Part shown: positions 8,151 to 16,372 of the stretch, piece by piece
Layout: the number at the start of each line of letters is the position of its first letter
Position numbering within the stretch: position 1 is the stretch's first letter
Source of the DNA: Candidatus Falkowbacteria bacterium RIFOXYA2_FULL_38_12
GTDB taxonomy: Bacteria; Patescibacteriota; Patescibacteriia; XYB2-FULL-38-15
Length of the DNA stretch: 34,620 nt
Direction: 5' to 3'
Assembly (NCBI GenBank): GCA_001778095.1
Contig: MFGA01000020.1
Location: 35,426-70,045, forward strand
Position numbers and translations under genes: made by a program
The notes under the pieces: generated by a model
Databases searched by the model: none
What the model saw: only the letters and a program-made list of their open reading frames with translations
Told to the model about the DNA's origin: nothing

Positions 8151-9974
8151 ATGAATAAAATACGAATTTTTAAAATAAGCTTTATTTTTTTGGTTGTTTT
8201 AATTTTAGGGGTCGGTTTTTTTGTATTAAAAAATAAAAGTGTAGTGCCATCTGACAATAGTTTATCCGACAGATGTAATCAAAAAGATTTACCGTACCTT
8301 AATCCCGGTTTATCGGTTGAAGAAAGGGTGGACGATTTAATAAGCAGGATGAGTGATTGGGAAAAGATAGGTCAAATGGTTTTGATTGAAAAAAATAGCA
8401 TTCACGACCTTAATGATATTAAGCGATATAATTTGGGAGCATTATTGAGTGGTGGTGGGGCAGGACCAAAAGAAGATAATCCATCAGCATGGCTTGCTAT
8501 GGTAAATAATTTTCAAGATGTAGCCGAAAAAACTTGTTTTAAAATTCCCATTTTATACGGAATTGATGCCATTCATGGTAATGCCAATATTTTGGGAGCT
8601 ACAGTTTTTCCCCATTTTATCGGACTGGGCGCGAGTCGTGATCCCGATTTGGTTAAACGTGTCGCTGTTGCAACTGCCGACGAGATGTCCGCTGTAGGGA
8701 TTTACTGGAGTTTTTCTCCCAACCTTGATGTGGTTCAAGATATTCGTTGGGGAAAAACCTACGAAACATTCGGATCAGACACTGAAAATGTAGCGCAACT
8801 GGGACTGGCATATCTAGAGGGGACTCAATATTCTTCAAATGGTTATTTAAATGTAGTCGCAACTTTAAAGCACTTTATTGGCGGTGGTTCTATGGAATAT
8901 GGAACTTCGCGCAATAAAAATTTTAAAATAGAAGAAGGAAATATTACAATGGATGAAAAAAGTTTTCGACAAGTTCACTTGACGCCTTTTAAGCAAGCTG
9001 TGGCAGACGGAGCGCAAGTCGTAATGGTTAGCACTGCTACCTGGAATGGAAAAATGAATACCTCAAATCAATATCTTCTAACGGATGTATTAAAAAAAGA
9101 GCTTGGTTTCTCTGGTTTTGTGGTTTCGGACTGGTATGGTGTATATCAGGTTTCTAATACGAGATATGATTCTCTGGTAAACTCCATTAACGCCGGCGTA
9201 GATATGGTAATGACCCCATTTGAATATAAAGATTTTATGGGTAATATGCAAAAAGCGTTGGCAAATAATGATATAACCAAAGAACGTCTAAATGATGCAG
9301 TAAGGCGAATTTTAACTGTAAAATTTAAAGCTGGATTATTTGATCGTCCCCGAGCCACGCCAGAAGGACTATCTATTATAGGTAACAATCAACATCGTCA
9401 GCTGGCCAGGGAGGCAGTTCGTAAATCTCAAGTAATTTTAAAAAATGAAAAATCTTTGTTGCCACTGTCTACCTCGTTGGATAAAATCATAGTCGCCGGA
9501 TCATCGGCAGATAATCTGGGTCGCCAAGCGGGAGGATGGACAACGGAGTGGCAAGGTATGGATGGCAATAACGGCATCGTGGGCACTACAATACTTGAAG
9601 CGATAAAAAATACCGTCTCTAAGAATACAGAGGTTGAATATAATAAACAAGGAGATTTTTCTTTGGGAAACGATCTTGCAGATGTTGGGATTGTTGTTGT
9701 TGGAGAAAAACCTTATGCTGAAGGTTGGGGAGATAACGCTAATCCAAGTCTAAGTTCTGAAGATTTGGCGGTAATAGCAAAGACGAAAACAAAAAGTAAA
9801 AAAATCGTGGCTCTAATAATTTCCGGTAGGCCACTTGATATTTCCCCGTATTCTAAAGATTGGGATAGTATAGTCGCTTCGTGGTTGCCAGGATCTGAAG
9901 GCGAGGGCGTTACAGATGTGCTGTTCGGCCTTTATCCGTTTTCCGGTGTTTTGCCGGTGGAGTGGAACTATTGA
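8151..9974 (+). CDS. Glycoside hydrolase family 3, membrane-anchored beta-glucosidase-like
   Basis: The 607-aa protein begins with a membrane anchor or uncleaved signal (about residues 5-28), so the enzyme should act outside the membrane. The GH3 (beta/alpha)8 barrel runs from about 60 to 400 with YGIDAIHG, KHFIGGG and the nucleophile D327 in VVSDWYG. The C-terminal alpha/beta sandwich (about 420-607) ends with SWLPGSEGEGVTDVLFG and LPVEWNY. It most resembles exo-1,3/1,4-beta-glucanases of the BglX/ExoP type. The protein stops right after the W of the LPxxW motif. Many relatives carry another 20-30 residues ending in a PYGYGL-like motif, so the tail looks trimmed. It probably releases glucose from external glucans. 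A GH1 glucosidase is encoded 4 kb downstream. Confidence 0.9.
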   Translation: MNKIRIFKISFIFLVVLILGVGFFVLKNKSVVPSDNSLSDRCNQKDLPYLNPGLSVEERVDDLISRMSDWEKIGQMVLIEKNSIHDLNDIKRYNLGALLSGGGAGPKEDNPSAWLAMVNNFQDVAEKTCFKIPILYGIDAIHGNANILGATVFPHFIGLGASRDPDLVKRVAVATADEMSAVGIYWSFSPNLDVVQDIRWGKTYETFGSDTENVAQLGLAYLEGTQYSSNGYLNVVATLKHFIGGGSMEYGTSRNKNFKIEEGNITMDEKSFRQVHLTPFKQAVADGAQVVMVSTATWNGKMNTSNQYLLTDVLKKELGFSGFVVSDWYGVYQVSNTRYDSLVNSINAGVDMVMTPFEYKDFMGNMQKALANNDITKERLNDAVRRILTVKFKAGLFDRPRATPEGLSIIGNNQHRQLAREAVRKSQVILKNEKSLLPLSTSLDKIIVAGSSADNLGRQAGGWTTEWQGMDGNNGIVGTTILEAIKNTVSKNTEVEYNKQGDFSLGNDLADVGIVVVGEKPYAEGWGDNANPSLSSEDLAVIAKTKTKSKKIVALIISGRPLDISPYSKDWDSIVASWLPGSEGEGVTDVLFGLYPFSGVLPVEWNY

Positions 9975-10255
9975 TAACCATAAGATGTTATCTCGGCATG
10001 GTATTTTTTAGCAACATTGAAGGCATTTCTAAATGCTTTTTATTTTTGCTAAAAATGATTATTTTTGATACTATTAATCAATGGATAAAGCGAATTATCG
10101 CTAATATTAAAGCTGGATATACCTTAAACCTTGAGTGGGCGGGTTGTGTATAACAAGGGGTTGCCTATGATACCAAAGAGATTGAGGTAAAAACGCTAAA
10201 ATTTATTGATGATGATGGAGTTTGGAGTTTTGAAAAATAATTTACAATTAACATT
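9975..10255 (+). other. Decayed or non-coding stretch with a coding remnant and a possible promoter
   Basis: This 281-bp gap holds no intact recognisable gene. The frame at 9962-10153 continues past its TAA into 28 further residues (10154-10240) that look protein-like (YDTKEIEVKTLKFIDDDG, then VWSFEK). This suggests the 3' end of a broken gene. A promoter-like pair, TTGCTA (10046-10051) and TACTAT (10069-10074) with a 17-bp spacer, lies within it. A small hairpin, AGCGA-ATTA-TCGCT, follows at about 10088-10101. It could drive the downstream membrane protein gene. Confidence 0.4.
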
Positions 10256-10726
10256 ATGAAATTTACAAAATTATTAAAGTATCCGGTTTTTCCACTTTTT
10301 ATTGTGGGGGGTATTGCTCTGGTTATTGTCGGAATTTTTACCGACCCGAAAGCTTTAACCGATGATGGTTATTCTCTTCGATGGTTTTGGATTTGTTTAG
10401 GATCTTTTTATGAGGTATTGGTGTTGATAGTATTATTTGGGATTTATTTCTTATTAAGTAAAAATGAAAAGAGAGTGGATTGGTTTAAAAAGAATGGCAT
10501 TTTAAGAGAAGCAAAAATAATTGAAGCTAGCTCAACAGGAACATTCATAAACAATAATCCAGTTGTTGATTTTATACTTGAAATAAAGGATAATGATGGC
10601 AATTATTACACAGTTAGTCACAAAGAATGTGTTGATTTGTTGAATCTAAATAGTATAAACAAAAATTCGATTATCAAGGTTTTAGTGTCGCCAGTTAAGA
10701 AGGAAGACATAATGGTTTTATTTTAA
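10256..10726 (+). CDS. Two-helix membrane protein with a DUF3592-like soluble domain
   Basis: The 156-aa product has two membrane spans (about 10-30 and 45-68), then a cytosolic or external beta-rich domain from about 75. The domain pattern is GILREAKIIEASSTGTFINN, then PVVDF, DGNYYTV, and a late KVLVSPVKK. It resembles the DUF3592-type domain of small bacterial membrane proteins whose role is unknown. The gene has no close upstream neighbour and lies 11 bp before the aminotransferase gene. I cannot assign a function. Confidence 0.7.
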   Translation: MKFTKLLKYPVFPLFIVGGIALVIVGIFTDPKALTDDGYSLRWFWICLGSFYEVLVLIVLFGIYFLLSKNEKRVDWFKKNGILREAKIIEASSTGTFINNNPVVDFILEIKDNDGNYYTVSHKECVDLLNLNSINKNSIIKVLVSPVKKEDIMVLF

Positions 10727-10737
10727 TTAATAATATC

Positions 10738-12060
10738 GTGCGTCCCGAATATTCAAATCATTTTAAAAAAAGACAGCCGTCGGCGATTAGATTAGCGCAG
10801 ATAGAATTTTCTAAAAGAGAAGATAAGGTTTTAGCTATCAATACTGCTATTGGAAATGTTACCTTACCGCTTCATCCGGCTTTGCAAAAGAGAATGTTTA
10901 ATCTTGGCACGCCGGAGAGTCCTTTTAGAGACGGAGCGGTAAAATATACTAAAACTGTTGGCGAAGAAGAGACTAGAAAGGCTTTTCTAAATATTATTGA
11001 AGCCAGTAATTTTGATACGAAAGGGCTAATGGTCCAAATAACTGACGGCGGGTCGCAGGCAATGGAATTGGTGATTCTGGGGTGTTGTGGCAGGGTAGGT
11101 GAGGCGATAAGGTCGTTAATGGTGATAGACGCGGCCTATACTAATTATAAGGCTATGGCCGACCGGCTGGGATGCCAAATTGTTTCTATAATAAGAACGC
11201 TAGATAAAAATGGAAAATTCAGTTTGCCGGATTTTGAGAAAATAAAAGAAGCGATTAAAAAAAATAATCCCAACGCCCTTTTGGTTATTCCCTATGATAA
11301 CCCGACCGGGCATTTTTGCGATCAAGAAACAATGATAAAGCTCGGAGAAATTTGCGTGGAAAATAATATTTGGTTAATCAGCGATGAGGCTTATAGGGAA
11401 TTATATTATTTAGACAAGCCTCCCTCGAGCGTTTGGGGAATTACGGAAAAAGATGTTCCCGGAATAACTGGTCGGAGGATTAGCATTGAATCGGCGTCAA
11501 AAGTTTGGAACGGGTGCGGTCTTAGGATTGGAGCTATTGTGACTGATAATGGTGAATTTCACGAAAAGTCGGTTGCGGAAAATACGGCGAATTTATGTTC
11601 AAGCGCTATCGGTCAATATATTTTTGGCGCGCTGGCTCTTGAATCAAAAGAAGATTTGCAAAAATGGTTTTTGGAATTGAGAAATTATTATAAAAAAATG
11701 TTGACTGACTTCACCGGCGCGATGAGAGAGATCTTGCCGGGAATAATAGTCTCCCAGCCGGAAGCTTCCATTTATTCGGTAATTGACGTGAGAAATATTG
11801 TTGATGAAAATTTTGACGCGCGAGATTTTGTTTTATATTGCGCGCAAAAAGGCAAAGTGGAAATTAATGGCCAAGAAATGACCTTGCTTGTCGCACCAAT
11901 GGACGGATTTTATAATATTAAAGAAGGAGAAGAAAATCCGGGAAAAAAGCAGATGCGCCTTGCTTATGTTTTAAAAGAAGAAGAAATGAAACTGGTTCCG
12001 GAACTTTTTGTAAAACTTTTTCAAAGCTATAGAGAATTATGCAAAAAGGAAACAAATTAA
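10738..12060 (+). CDS. Pyridoxal-phosphate aminotransferase, class I/II (fold type I)
   Basis: The 440-aa enzyme has the fold-type-I aminotransferase signature: GGSQAME for phosphate binding, IPYDNPTGHF containing the substrate/PLP Asn, ISDEAYRELYY (Asp and Tyr contacting the PLP ring) and the Schiff-base lysine K255 in SASKVW, followed by GLRIGAIV. It starts with GTG at 10738, and the first residues RPEYSNHFKKR fit the family's N-terminal arm. The substrate cannot be told from the sequence; aspartate/aromatic or alanine-type transamination is possible. It is the first gene of a tight run ending with the GH1 gene, and the next gene starts 22 bp before its stop. Confidence 0.88.
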   Translation: MRPEYSNHFKKRQPSAIRLAQIEFSKREDKVLAINTAIGNVTLPLHPALQKRMFNLGTPESPFRDGAVKYTKTVGEEETRKAFLNIIEASNFDTKGLMVQITDGGSQAMELVILGCCGRVGEAIRSLMVIDAAYTNYKAMADRLGCQIVSIIRTLDKNGKFSLPDFEKIKEAIKKNNPNALLVIPYDNPTGHFCDQETMIKLGEICVENNIWLISDEAYRELYYLDKPPSSVWGITEKDVPGITGRRISIESASKVWNGCGLRIGAIVTDNGEFHEKSVAENTANLCSSAIGQYIFGALALESKEDLQKWFLELRNYYKKMLTDFTGAMREILPGIIVSQPEASIYSVIDVRNIVDENFDARDFVLYCAQKGKVEINGQEMTLLVAPMDGFYNIKEGEENPGKKQMRLAYVLKEEEMKLVPELFVKLFQSYRELCKKETN

Positions 12061-12734
12061 AAACAACGCATACTATAATTATTTCCGACCTTCATTTGGG
12101 TTCGGCAGTCAGTCAGCCGGCTCAAGTTTTAAAAATGCTTCAGGGGTATTCTTTCAGGAAATTAATCTTGCTGGGAGATATTTTTGATAGCCTGGATTTT
12201 AGAAATTTATCCCAAGAGGCCACAGCTTTGATAAATTTTATCGGGAAAATTTCTAAAGAAAAAAAAGTCAGATGGATCGAGGGTAATCATGATTTGGGAT
12301 TATCCAGAATTTTTGGACCATTGATGGGTGCTAAAGTTTATAAAGAAAAATATGATTGGGAATACGCAGGAAAGAAATATTTAGCCATTCATGGGTACCA
12401 GTTTGATCGGTTTTTGGTTGATAACGCGACTATAAGTCATCTAGCCACCAGTTTATATAATTTTATTCAAAGAATTGATTTTGAAGATAAAAAAATTAGT
12501 CATTTTTTAAAAAAGACCAGTAAGGGATGGTTGAGATTATCAGAAAAAGTTTCCGACTCAGCTATTTTGTACGGCAAAGAGCGAAGGGCTGATTTCGTTT
12601 TTTGCGGTCATACTCATAAAGCTATACATAAGGAAATGAATGATGTAAATTATTACAACAGCGGTTGTTGGACAGATACACCTTGCGCTTATATCACGGT
12701 TGACGGGGAAAATATTAAAATAAATAATTTTTAA
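12039..12734 (+). CDS. Calcineurin-like metallophosphoesterase (LpxH-like)
   Basis: The 231-aa protein has all the metal-binding motifs of the family: SDLHLG (D17, H19), GDIFDSLD (D47), EGNHD (N83, H84) and GHTH (H191, H193). It resembles UDP-2,3-diacylglucosamine hydrolase LpxH. An organism of this type should lack lipid A, so the real substrate is probably different. The start overlaps the aminotransferase by 22 bp. An internal start is possible, since the conserved core begins only at about residue 9, but no better ATG precedes the first motif. Confidence 0.85.
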   Translation: MQKGNKLKTTHTIIISDLHLGSAVSQPAQVLKMLQGYSFRKLILLGDIFDSLDFRNLSQEATALINFIGKISKEKKVRWIEGNHDLGLSRIFGPLMGAKVYKEKYDWEYAGKKYLAIHGYQFDRFLVDNATISHLATSLYNFIQRIDFEDKKISHFLKKTSKGWLRLSEKVSDSAILYGKERRADFVFCGHTHKAIHKEMNDVNYYNSGCWTDTPCAYITVDGENIKINNF

Positions 12735-12740
12735 AACAAG

Positions 12741-12746
12741 AAGGAG
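12741..12746 (+). promoter_or_regulatory. Strong Shine-Dalgarno for the 56-aa protein
   Basis: AAGGAG at 12741-12746 lies 6 nt before the ATG at 12753. This is one of the few clear ribosome sites in the window and it fixes the start of a very short gene. Confidence 0.75.
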
Positions 12747-12752
12747 AAATCT

Positions 12753-12923
12753 ATGAAAAAATGCGCTCAAAGCGGGGCTCTTTACGGCTTAGGACTAATC
12801 GGCGCGGCGGTTTATTTTATAAGTCATGCCGCAACTTTTTGGATAGGAGTCGTCGGATTTTTAAAAGCTTTAGTCTGGCCGGCTTTTTTGGTTTACCAAA
12901 TGCTGGAATTTTTAAATAAATAA
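12753..12923 (+). CDS. Small membrane protein, 56 aa
   Basis: An ATG behind AAGGAG opens a 56-residue frame ending in TAA. The protein begins MKKCAQSGALYGLGLIGAAV, then has a hydrophobic segment with YFISHAATFW and a second one with KALVWPAFLVYQ. Two membrane helices are likely. Similar short proteins with a conserved Cys near the start and a WPAFLVY motif occur in CPR genomes, by recollection. The function is unknown. It lies between the phosphoesterase gene and ywbE, only 1 bp before the latter. Confidence 0.75.
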   Translation: MKKCAQSGALYGLGLIGAAVYFISHAATFWIGVVGFLKALVWPAFLVYQMLEFLNK

Positions 12924-12924
12924 T

Positions 12925-13116
12925 ATGAATGGAGAAAATAGGGATGATATAAAAAGGGGATTGCGTGTAGCTATTGTCCAAAAGCAAGATCAACCGACGG
13001 GAAAATTAACCGAAGGAGTGGTGGAAGATATTTTAACCAGTTCGGCAACGCATCCGCATGGTATTAAGGTGCGTTTAAAATCAGGCGAAGTGGGGAGAGT
13101 GCAGAAGATTTTATAA
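12925..13116 (+). CDS. ywbE: YwbE family protein (DUF2196)
   Basis: The 63-aa product matches the YwbE family over its whole length: IKRGLRVAIVQKQDQPTG, then LTEGVVEDILT, HPHGIKVRL and GEVGRVQKI. This small, single-domain beta-rich protein is widespread and uncharacterised. It is often found near nucleotide or RNA functions. The gene starts 1 bp after the 56-aa gene and ends 6 bp before nagB, so translation is probably coupled. Confidence 0.9.
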   Translation: MNGENRDDIKRGLRVAIVQKQDQPTGKLTEGVVEDILTSSATHPHGIKVRLKSGEVGRVQKIL

Positions 13117-13122
13117 GTTTTT

Positions 13123-13848
13123 ATGGAAATAATTATTGTAGAAAATTATAAAGAACTATCCCAAAAAGCCGCGGAAATTTTCTTGAATCAATTGAACATT
13201 AAATTAAATTCGGTTTTTGGGTTATCAACCGGGTCAACTCCGGTTGGTTTATACAATAAAGTAGTTGAGCTATATAAAAAGGGTGGCTATGACTTTTCTT
13301 TCGTAAAAACTTTTAATTTGGATGAATATTATTTAATTTCTTCCGAAAATAAAAACAGCTATCATTTTTTTATGAATGATGTTCTTTTTAATCATATCAA
13401 TGTAGATAAGAAAAATATTTTCATTCCGGATGGAGAGGTAAAAGATTGTGATGCTTTTTGTGATTGGTATGAAAAAGAAATCAGCAATAATCCCATTGAT
13501 TTACAAATTCTAGGTATAGGCGAGAATGGACATATAGGTTTTAATGAGCCCGGTAGTTCTTTAGATTCAAAAACCAGATTAGTGGATTTAAGCCCGGAGA
13601 CTATCAAAATAAATTCTCGATTTTTTGACGATAAAAATAATATACCAAGACAAGCAATTACAATGGGAATAGACACGATATTAAAAGCAAAAAATATTTT
13701 ATTTTTGGCAAGTGGCGCAAAAAAGGCAAAAGCAGTTTATGATATGATTTATGGCAACATTTCTCTTGATTGTCCGGCGTCTGCCCTGCAAAGACACAAA
13801 AAAGTTTTAGTCATCTTAGATAAAGATGCGGCGGAATTATTAAAATAA
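13123..13848 (+). CDS. nagB: Glucosamine-6-phosphate deaminase
   Basis: The 241-aa enzyme converts glucosamine 6-phosphate to fructose 6-phosphate and ammonia. The phosphate loop is GLSTGSTPVGLY (33-44), the catalytic pair lies in FNLDEYY (D67, E68), and GIGENGHIGFNEPG (131-144) holds the ring-opening histidine H137. Length fits the short bacterial form without the allosteric C-terminal tail. Within a sugar-enzyme operon it would channel amino sugars into glycolysis, or run in reverse to make glucosamine for cell-wall precursors. Confidence 0.93.
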   Translation: MEIIIVENYKELSQKAAEIFLNQLNIKLNSVFGLSTGSTPVGLYNKVVELYKKGGYDFSFVKTFNLDEYYLISSENKNSYHFFMNDVLFNHINVDKKNIFIPDGEVKDCDAFCDWYEKEISNNPIDLQILGIGENGHIGFNEPGSSLDSKTRLVDLSPETIKINSRFFDDKNNIPRQAITMGIDTILKAKNILFLASGAKKAKAVYDMIYGNISLDCPASALQRHKKVLVILDKDAAELLK

Positions 13849-13853
13849 TTTTT

Positions 13854-14282
13854 ATGCAAAAAGGGATTGATTATATTGGCGTGGCGGTTGTATTTTTATG
13901 TCATGACGGTAAAGGTAATTATTTATTTGCGAAAAGATCGGAGAATTGTCGAGATGAACACGGTCTATGGGATTGTGGTGGCGGAGCGATCGATTTTGGA
14001 GAGAATGCGGTTGAAGCTCTAAAAAGAGAGGTAAAAGAGGAATATTGTGTTGATGTGTTGAGCTATGAATTTCTTGGATATCGTGACGTGCACAGAAATG
14101 AAAACGGCAATCCCGCGCATTGGCTTTCTTTAGATTTTAAAGTTTTAGTAAATCCAGAACAAGTTAAAAATGGCGAGCCACAAAAGTTTAAGGATTTGGG
14201 TTGGTTTAATTTAGACAATCTCCCCAAACCGCTACACTCGCAACTGCCAAGATTTTTTGATTTATATAAAGATAAAATTTAA
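13854..14282 (+). CDS. Nudix hydrolase
   Basis: The 142-aa protein has a full Nudix box: G44-x5-E50-x7-R58-E59-V-K-E62-E63, followed by YCVDV. FAKRSENCRDEHGLWDCGGG precedes it as in typical NTP/NDP-sugar Nudix proteins. Its likely job is hydrolysis of a nucleoside diphosphate-linked compound; the substrate is not readable. The stop codon at 14280-14282 directly abuts the ATG of the GH1 gene, implying translational coupling. Confidence 0.88.
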   Translation: MQKGIDYIGVAVVFLCHDGKGNYLFAKRSENCRDEHGLWDCGGGAIDFGENAVEALKREVKEEYCVDVLSYEFLGYRDVHRNENGNPAHWLSLDFKVLVNPEQVKNGEPQKFKDLGWFNLDNLPKPLHSQLPRFFDLYKDKI

Positions 14283-15503
14283 ATGCAAGAACGTGTGAGT
14301 TATTTTTTTCCAAAAAATTTTTATTGGGGTTGTGCTAGTTCTTCCCACCAGATTGAAGGCAATACTTATAATGATTGGAGCGAGTGGGAAAAATCAGAAG
14401 AGCGTGTTGGCGAACTGAAACGACAGAATAAAGATCCTAGAGAATATATTTCCGGCTCGGCCGCTAATTCTTTTATTTTGAATAATCAAGACATTGCTTG
14501 TCTCAAGGAACTAAATGTCAATGCTTATCGTTTTTCTATTGAGTGGTCGAGAATTGAGCCGGAACAGGGTAGTTTTGATTATGAAGCACTGAAAAATTAC
14601 CAAAATTTTATTTTGAAACTTAAGGCAAATAATATTGAGCCATTTGTAACTTTATGGCATTGGCCGATTCCCATTTGGGTAAGAGACTTGGGTGGCTGGC
14701 AATCAAAAAAGATTTTGCCGTTTTTTGATCGCTACGTAAAAATAGTTGCTGAATTTTTAGATAAAAATGTAGATTATTGGGTGACTTTGAATGAACCGAC
14801 TGTTTATGCAAGCAATAGTTATTTGACAGGGCAATGGCCACCGCAAAAAAAGAGCTTATTTTTATCTTTGAAAGTTATAAAAAATTTAATTAGAGCTCAT
14901 AAGTCCGCTTACGCAGTTTTAAAAAATATAGATACAAATAATCAAATAGGCATCGCTAGCCACAATATTAATTTTGATCCCGCAGGCAAAAAAGTTTTCA
15001 ATAAAGTTGTAGCCGGATTGGCGAATTATTTTTGGAATGAATATTTTTTGAATAAAATTTCCGGGGAGCAAGATTTTGTTGGGTTAAATTATTATTTTCA
15101 TAATTTAATAAACTACGGATTTGGTAAAAATGAAAATAAGTTAATCTCGGATATGGGATGGGAGCTATATCCCGAAGGCGTCAAGCATGTTATAAAAGGA
15201 TTAGATAAATATAAAAAACCTATTTATATTTTGGAGCACGGCTTAGCCGACAAAGACGATAAGCATCGTGCGTGGTATTTGAAAGAAAGCTTAAAAAATA
15301 TCCACGAGGCGATCGCTTCCGGGAGCGATGTGCGCGATTATTTTCACTGGTCGCTTTTGGATAATTTTGAATGGGCTGACGGATTCTTCCCGCGTTTTGG
15401 TTTATATGAGGTAAATTATAAAACATTCGAACGAACTCCTCGGTCGGCCGTAAAAACTTATAGTGAAATTTGTCGAGAAAATGGTTTTAAAAACGATAAT
15501 TAA
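14283..15503 (+). CDS. Glycoside hydrolase family 1 beta-glucosidase/beta-glycosidase
   Basis: The 406-aa cytosolic enzyme starts with the family's FPKNFYWGCASSSHQIEGN. It has RFSIEWSRIEP, the acid/base glutamate E171 in TLNEP and the nucleophile E318 in ILEHG. It ends with HWSLLDNFEWADGF and RFGLYEVNY. Most GH1 enzymes have ENG at the nucleophile; here the Asn is His. At 406 residues it is shorter than the usual 440-480, with a compact stretch around 240-270. No signal peptide is present, so it should act on sugars or glycosides taken up, perhaps products of the exported GH3 enzyme. Confidence 0.92.
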   Translation: MQERVSYFFPKNFYWGCASSSHQIEGNTYNDWSEWEKSEERVGELKRQNKDPREYISGSAANSFILNNQDIACLKELNVNAYRFSIEWSRIEPEQGSFDYEALKNYQNFILKLKANNIEPFVTLWHWPIPIWVRDLGGWQSKKILPFFDRYVKIVAEFLDKNVDYWVTLNEPTVYASNSYLTGQWPPQKKSLFLSLKVIKNLIRAHKSAYAVLKNIDTNNQIGIASHNINFDPAGKKVFNKVVAGLANYFWNEYFLNKISGEQDFVGLNYYFHNLINYGFGKNENKLISDMGWELYPEGVKHVIKGLDKYKKPIYILEHGLADKDDKHRAWYLKESLKNIHEAIASGSDVRDYFHWSLLDNFEWADGFFPRFGLYEVNYKTFERTPRSAVKTYSEICRENGFKNDN

Positions 15504-15528
15504 TTTTAAATAAAAGAAAGGAAAAAAT

Positions 15529-16113
15529 ATGAATGAAACAATTCAAAATTTAGCCAAGGCTTTTATCGGCGAAAGCCAGGCCAGGAATAGGTACACTTTT
15601 TATTCTAAAGTTGCCAAGAAAGAAGGCTATGAACAAATGGCAGAAATATTTTTAATGACCGCCGACAATGAAAAAGAACACGCCAAGTGGCTTTTTACCT
15701 TAATTAACGAACTCAAAAGTAAAAGCGGAGAAAAAATAGATGAGATTAAAGTCGAAGGAGTTGTGCCGACAATTTTGGGGACAACAATAGAAAATTTAAA
15801 ATCGGCCGTTGCCGGAGAAAACCATGAGTATACAATTATGTATCCGGAATTCGCCGATATTGCCCAAAAAGAAGGTTTTCCGGAAATTGCCGGAAGATTG
15901 AGATCAATCGCCAAAGCGGAAGAGCATCACGAAGAAAGATTTAAGAAACTTTTGGAGCAATTGGAGAATGGAACAGTCTTTAAGAAGAATGAAAAAGTTT
16001 GGTGGTATTGCCGAGAATGCGGGTATCATTTTTTTGGAGAAGGAGCGCCAAGCAGATGTCCATCCTGTGATCACGAACAAAGTTTTTACCAGATTAAAGC
16101 AGAACAATACTAA
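15529..16113 (+). CDS. Rubrerythrin
   Basis: The 194-aa protein combines a ferritin-like diiron four-helix domain (1-145) with a C-terminal rubredoxin domain. Iron ligands are in E48-K-E-H51 and E131-E-H-H134 plus other glutamates. The rubredoxin cysteines are C161, C164, C177 and C180 in CRECG and CPSC. Rubrerythrins reduce hydrogen peroxide using electrons from NAD(P)H via redox partners and protect anaerobes from oxygen. A clear AAAGGA ribosome site lies about 8 nt before the ATG. The gene stands alone after the sugar operon and is followed by the inverted-repeat element. Confidence 0.95.
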   Translation: MNETIQNLAKAFIGESQARNRYTFYSKVAKKEGYEQMAEIFLMTADNEKEHAKWLFTLINELKSKSGEKIDEIKVEGVVPTILGTTIENLKSAVAGENHEYTIMYPEFADIAQKEGFPEIAGRLRSIAKAEEHHEERFKKLLEQLENGTVFKKNEKVWWYCRECGYHFFGEGAPSRCPSCDHEQSFYQIKAEQY

Positions 16114-16122
16114 AGGGCGAAT

Positions 16123-16346
16123 TCCCCTCCCTCGATGGGAGGGGCTAGGGGAGGGTGGCTAAAGCAAAAACTCTAAATTCAAAATCCTAAACTCTAAATA
16201 AATTTAAAATACTAATTTTCAAAATTTCAAACAATTGTTTTGAACATTGGAATTTTGGTCATTAGATATTGTTTAGAATTTAGTGCTTAGGATTTATGAT
16301 TTTATTGCACACCCCCACCTAACCTCCCCCCTCAAGGGGGAGGATT
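16123..16346. repeat. Inverted-repeat element with hairpin ends, about 225 bp
   Basis: The left end (about 16123-16158) and the right end (about 16309-16345, read on the minus strand) match at about 26 of 36 positions by eye. Each end is itself a perfect 8-bp GC hairpin: CCCCTCCC/GGGAGGGG at 16124-16144 and CCTCCCCC/GGGGGAGG at 16323-16343. The AT-rich interior is a long imperfect palindrome, with AAATCCTAA (about 16182-16190) facing TTAGGATTT (about 16287-16295). Its centre is near AAACAATTGTTT (16229-16240), a perfect 12-bp palindrome. There is no ORF inside. It looks like a non-autonomous mobile or structured repeat between the convergent rubrerythrin and Sua5 genes. Confidence 0.65.
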
Positions 16347-16351
16347 TTTTT
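16323..16351 (+). terminator. Rho-independent terminator at the right end of the repeat element
   Basis: An 8-bp perfect stem, CCTCCCCC (16323-16330) and GGGGGAGG (16336-16343), with loop CTCAA is followed by A and seven T. It would stop plus-strand transcripts from the rubrerythrin gene before they run into the convergent Sua5 gene. Confidence 0.8.
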
Positions 16352-16372
16352 GGAGTGGCGGTATTTTTTAGT

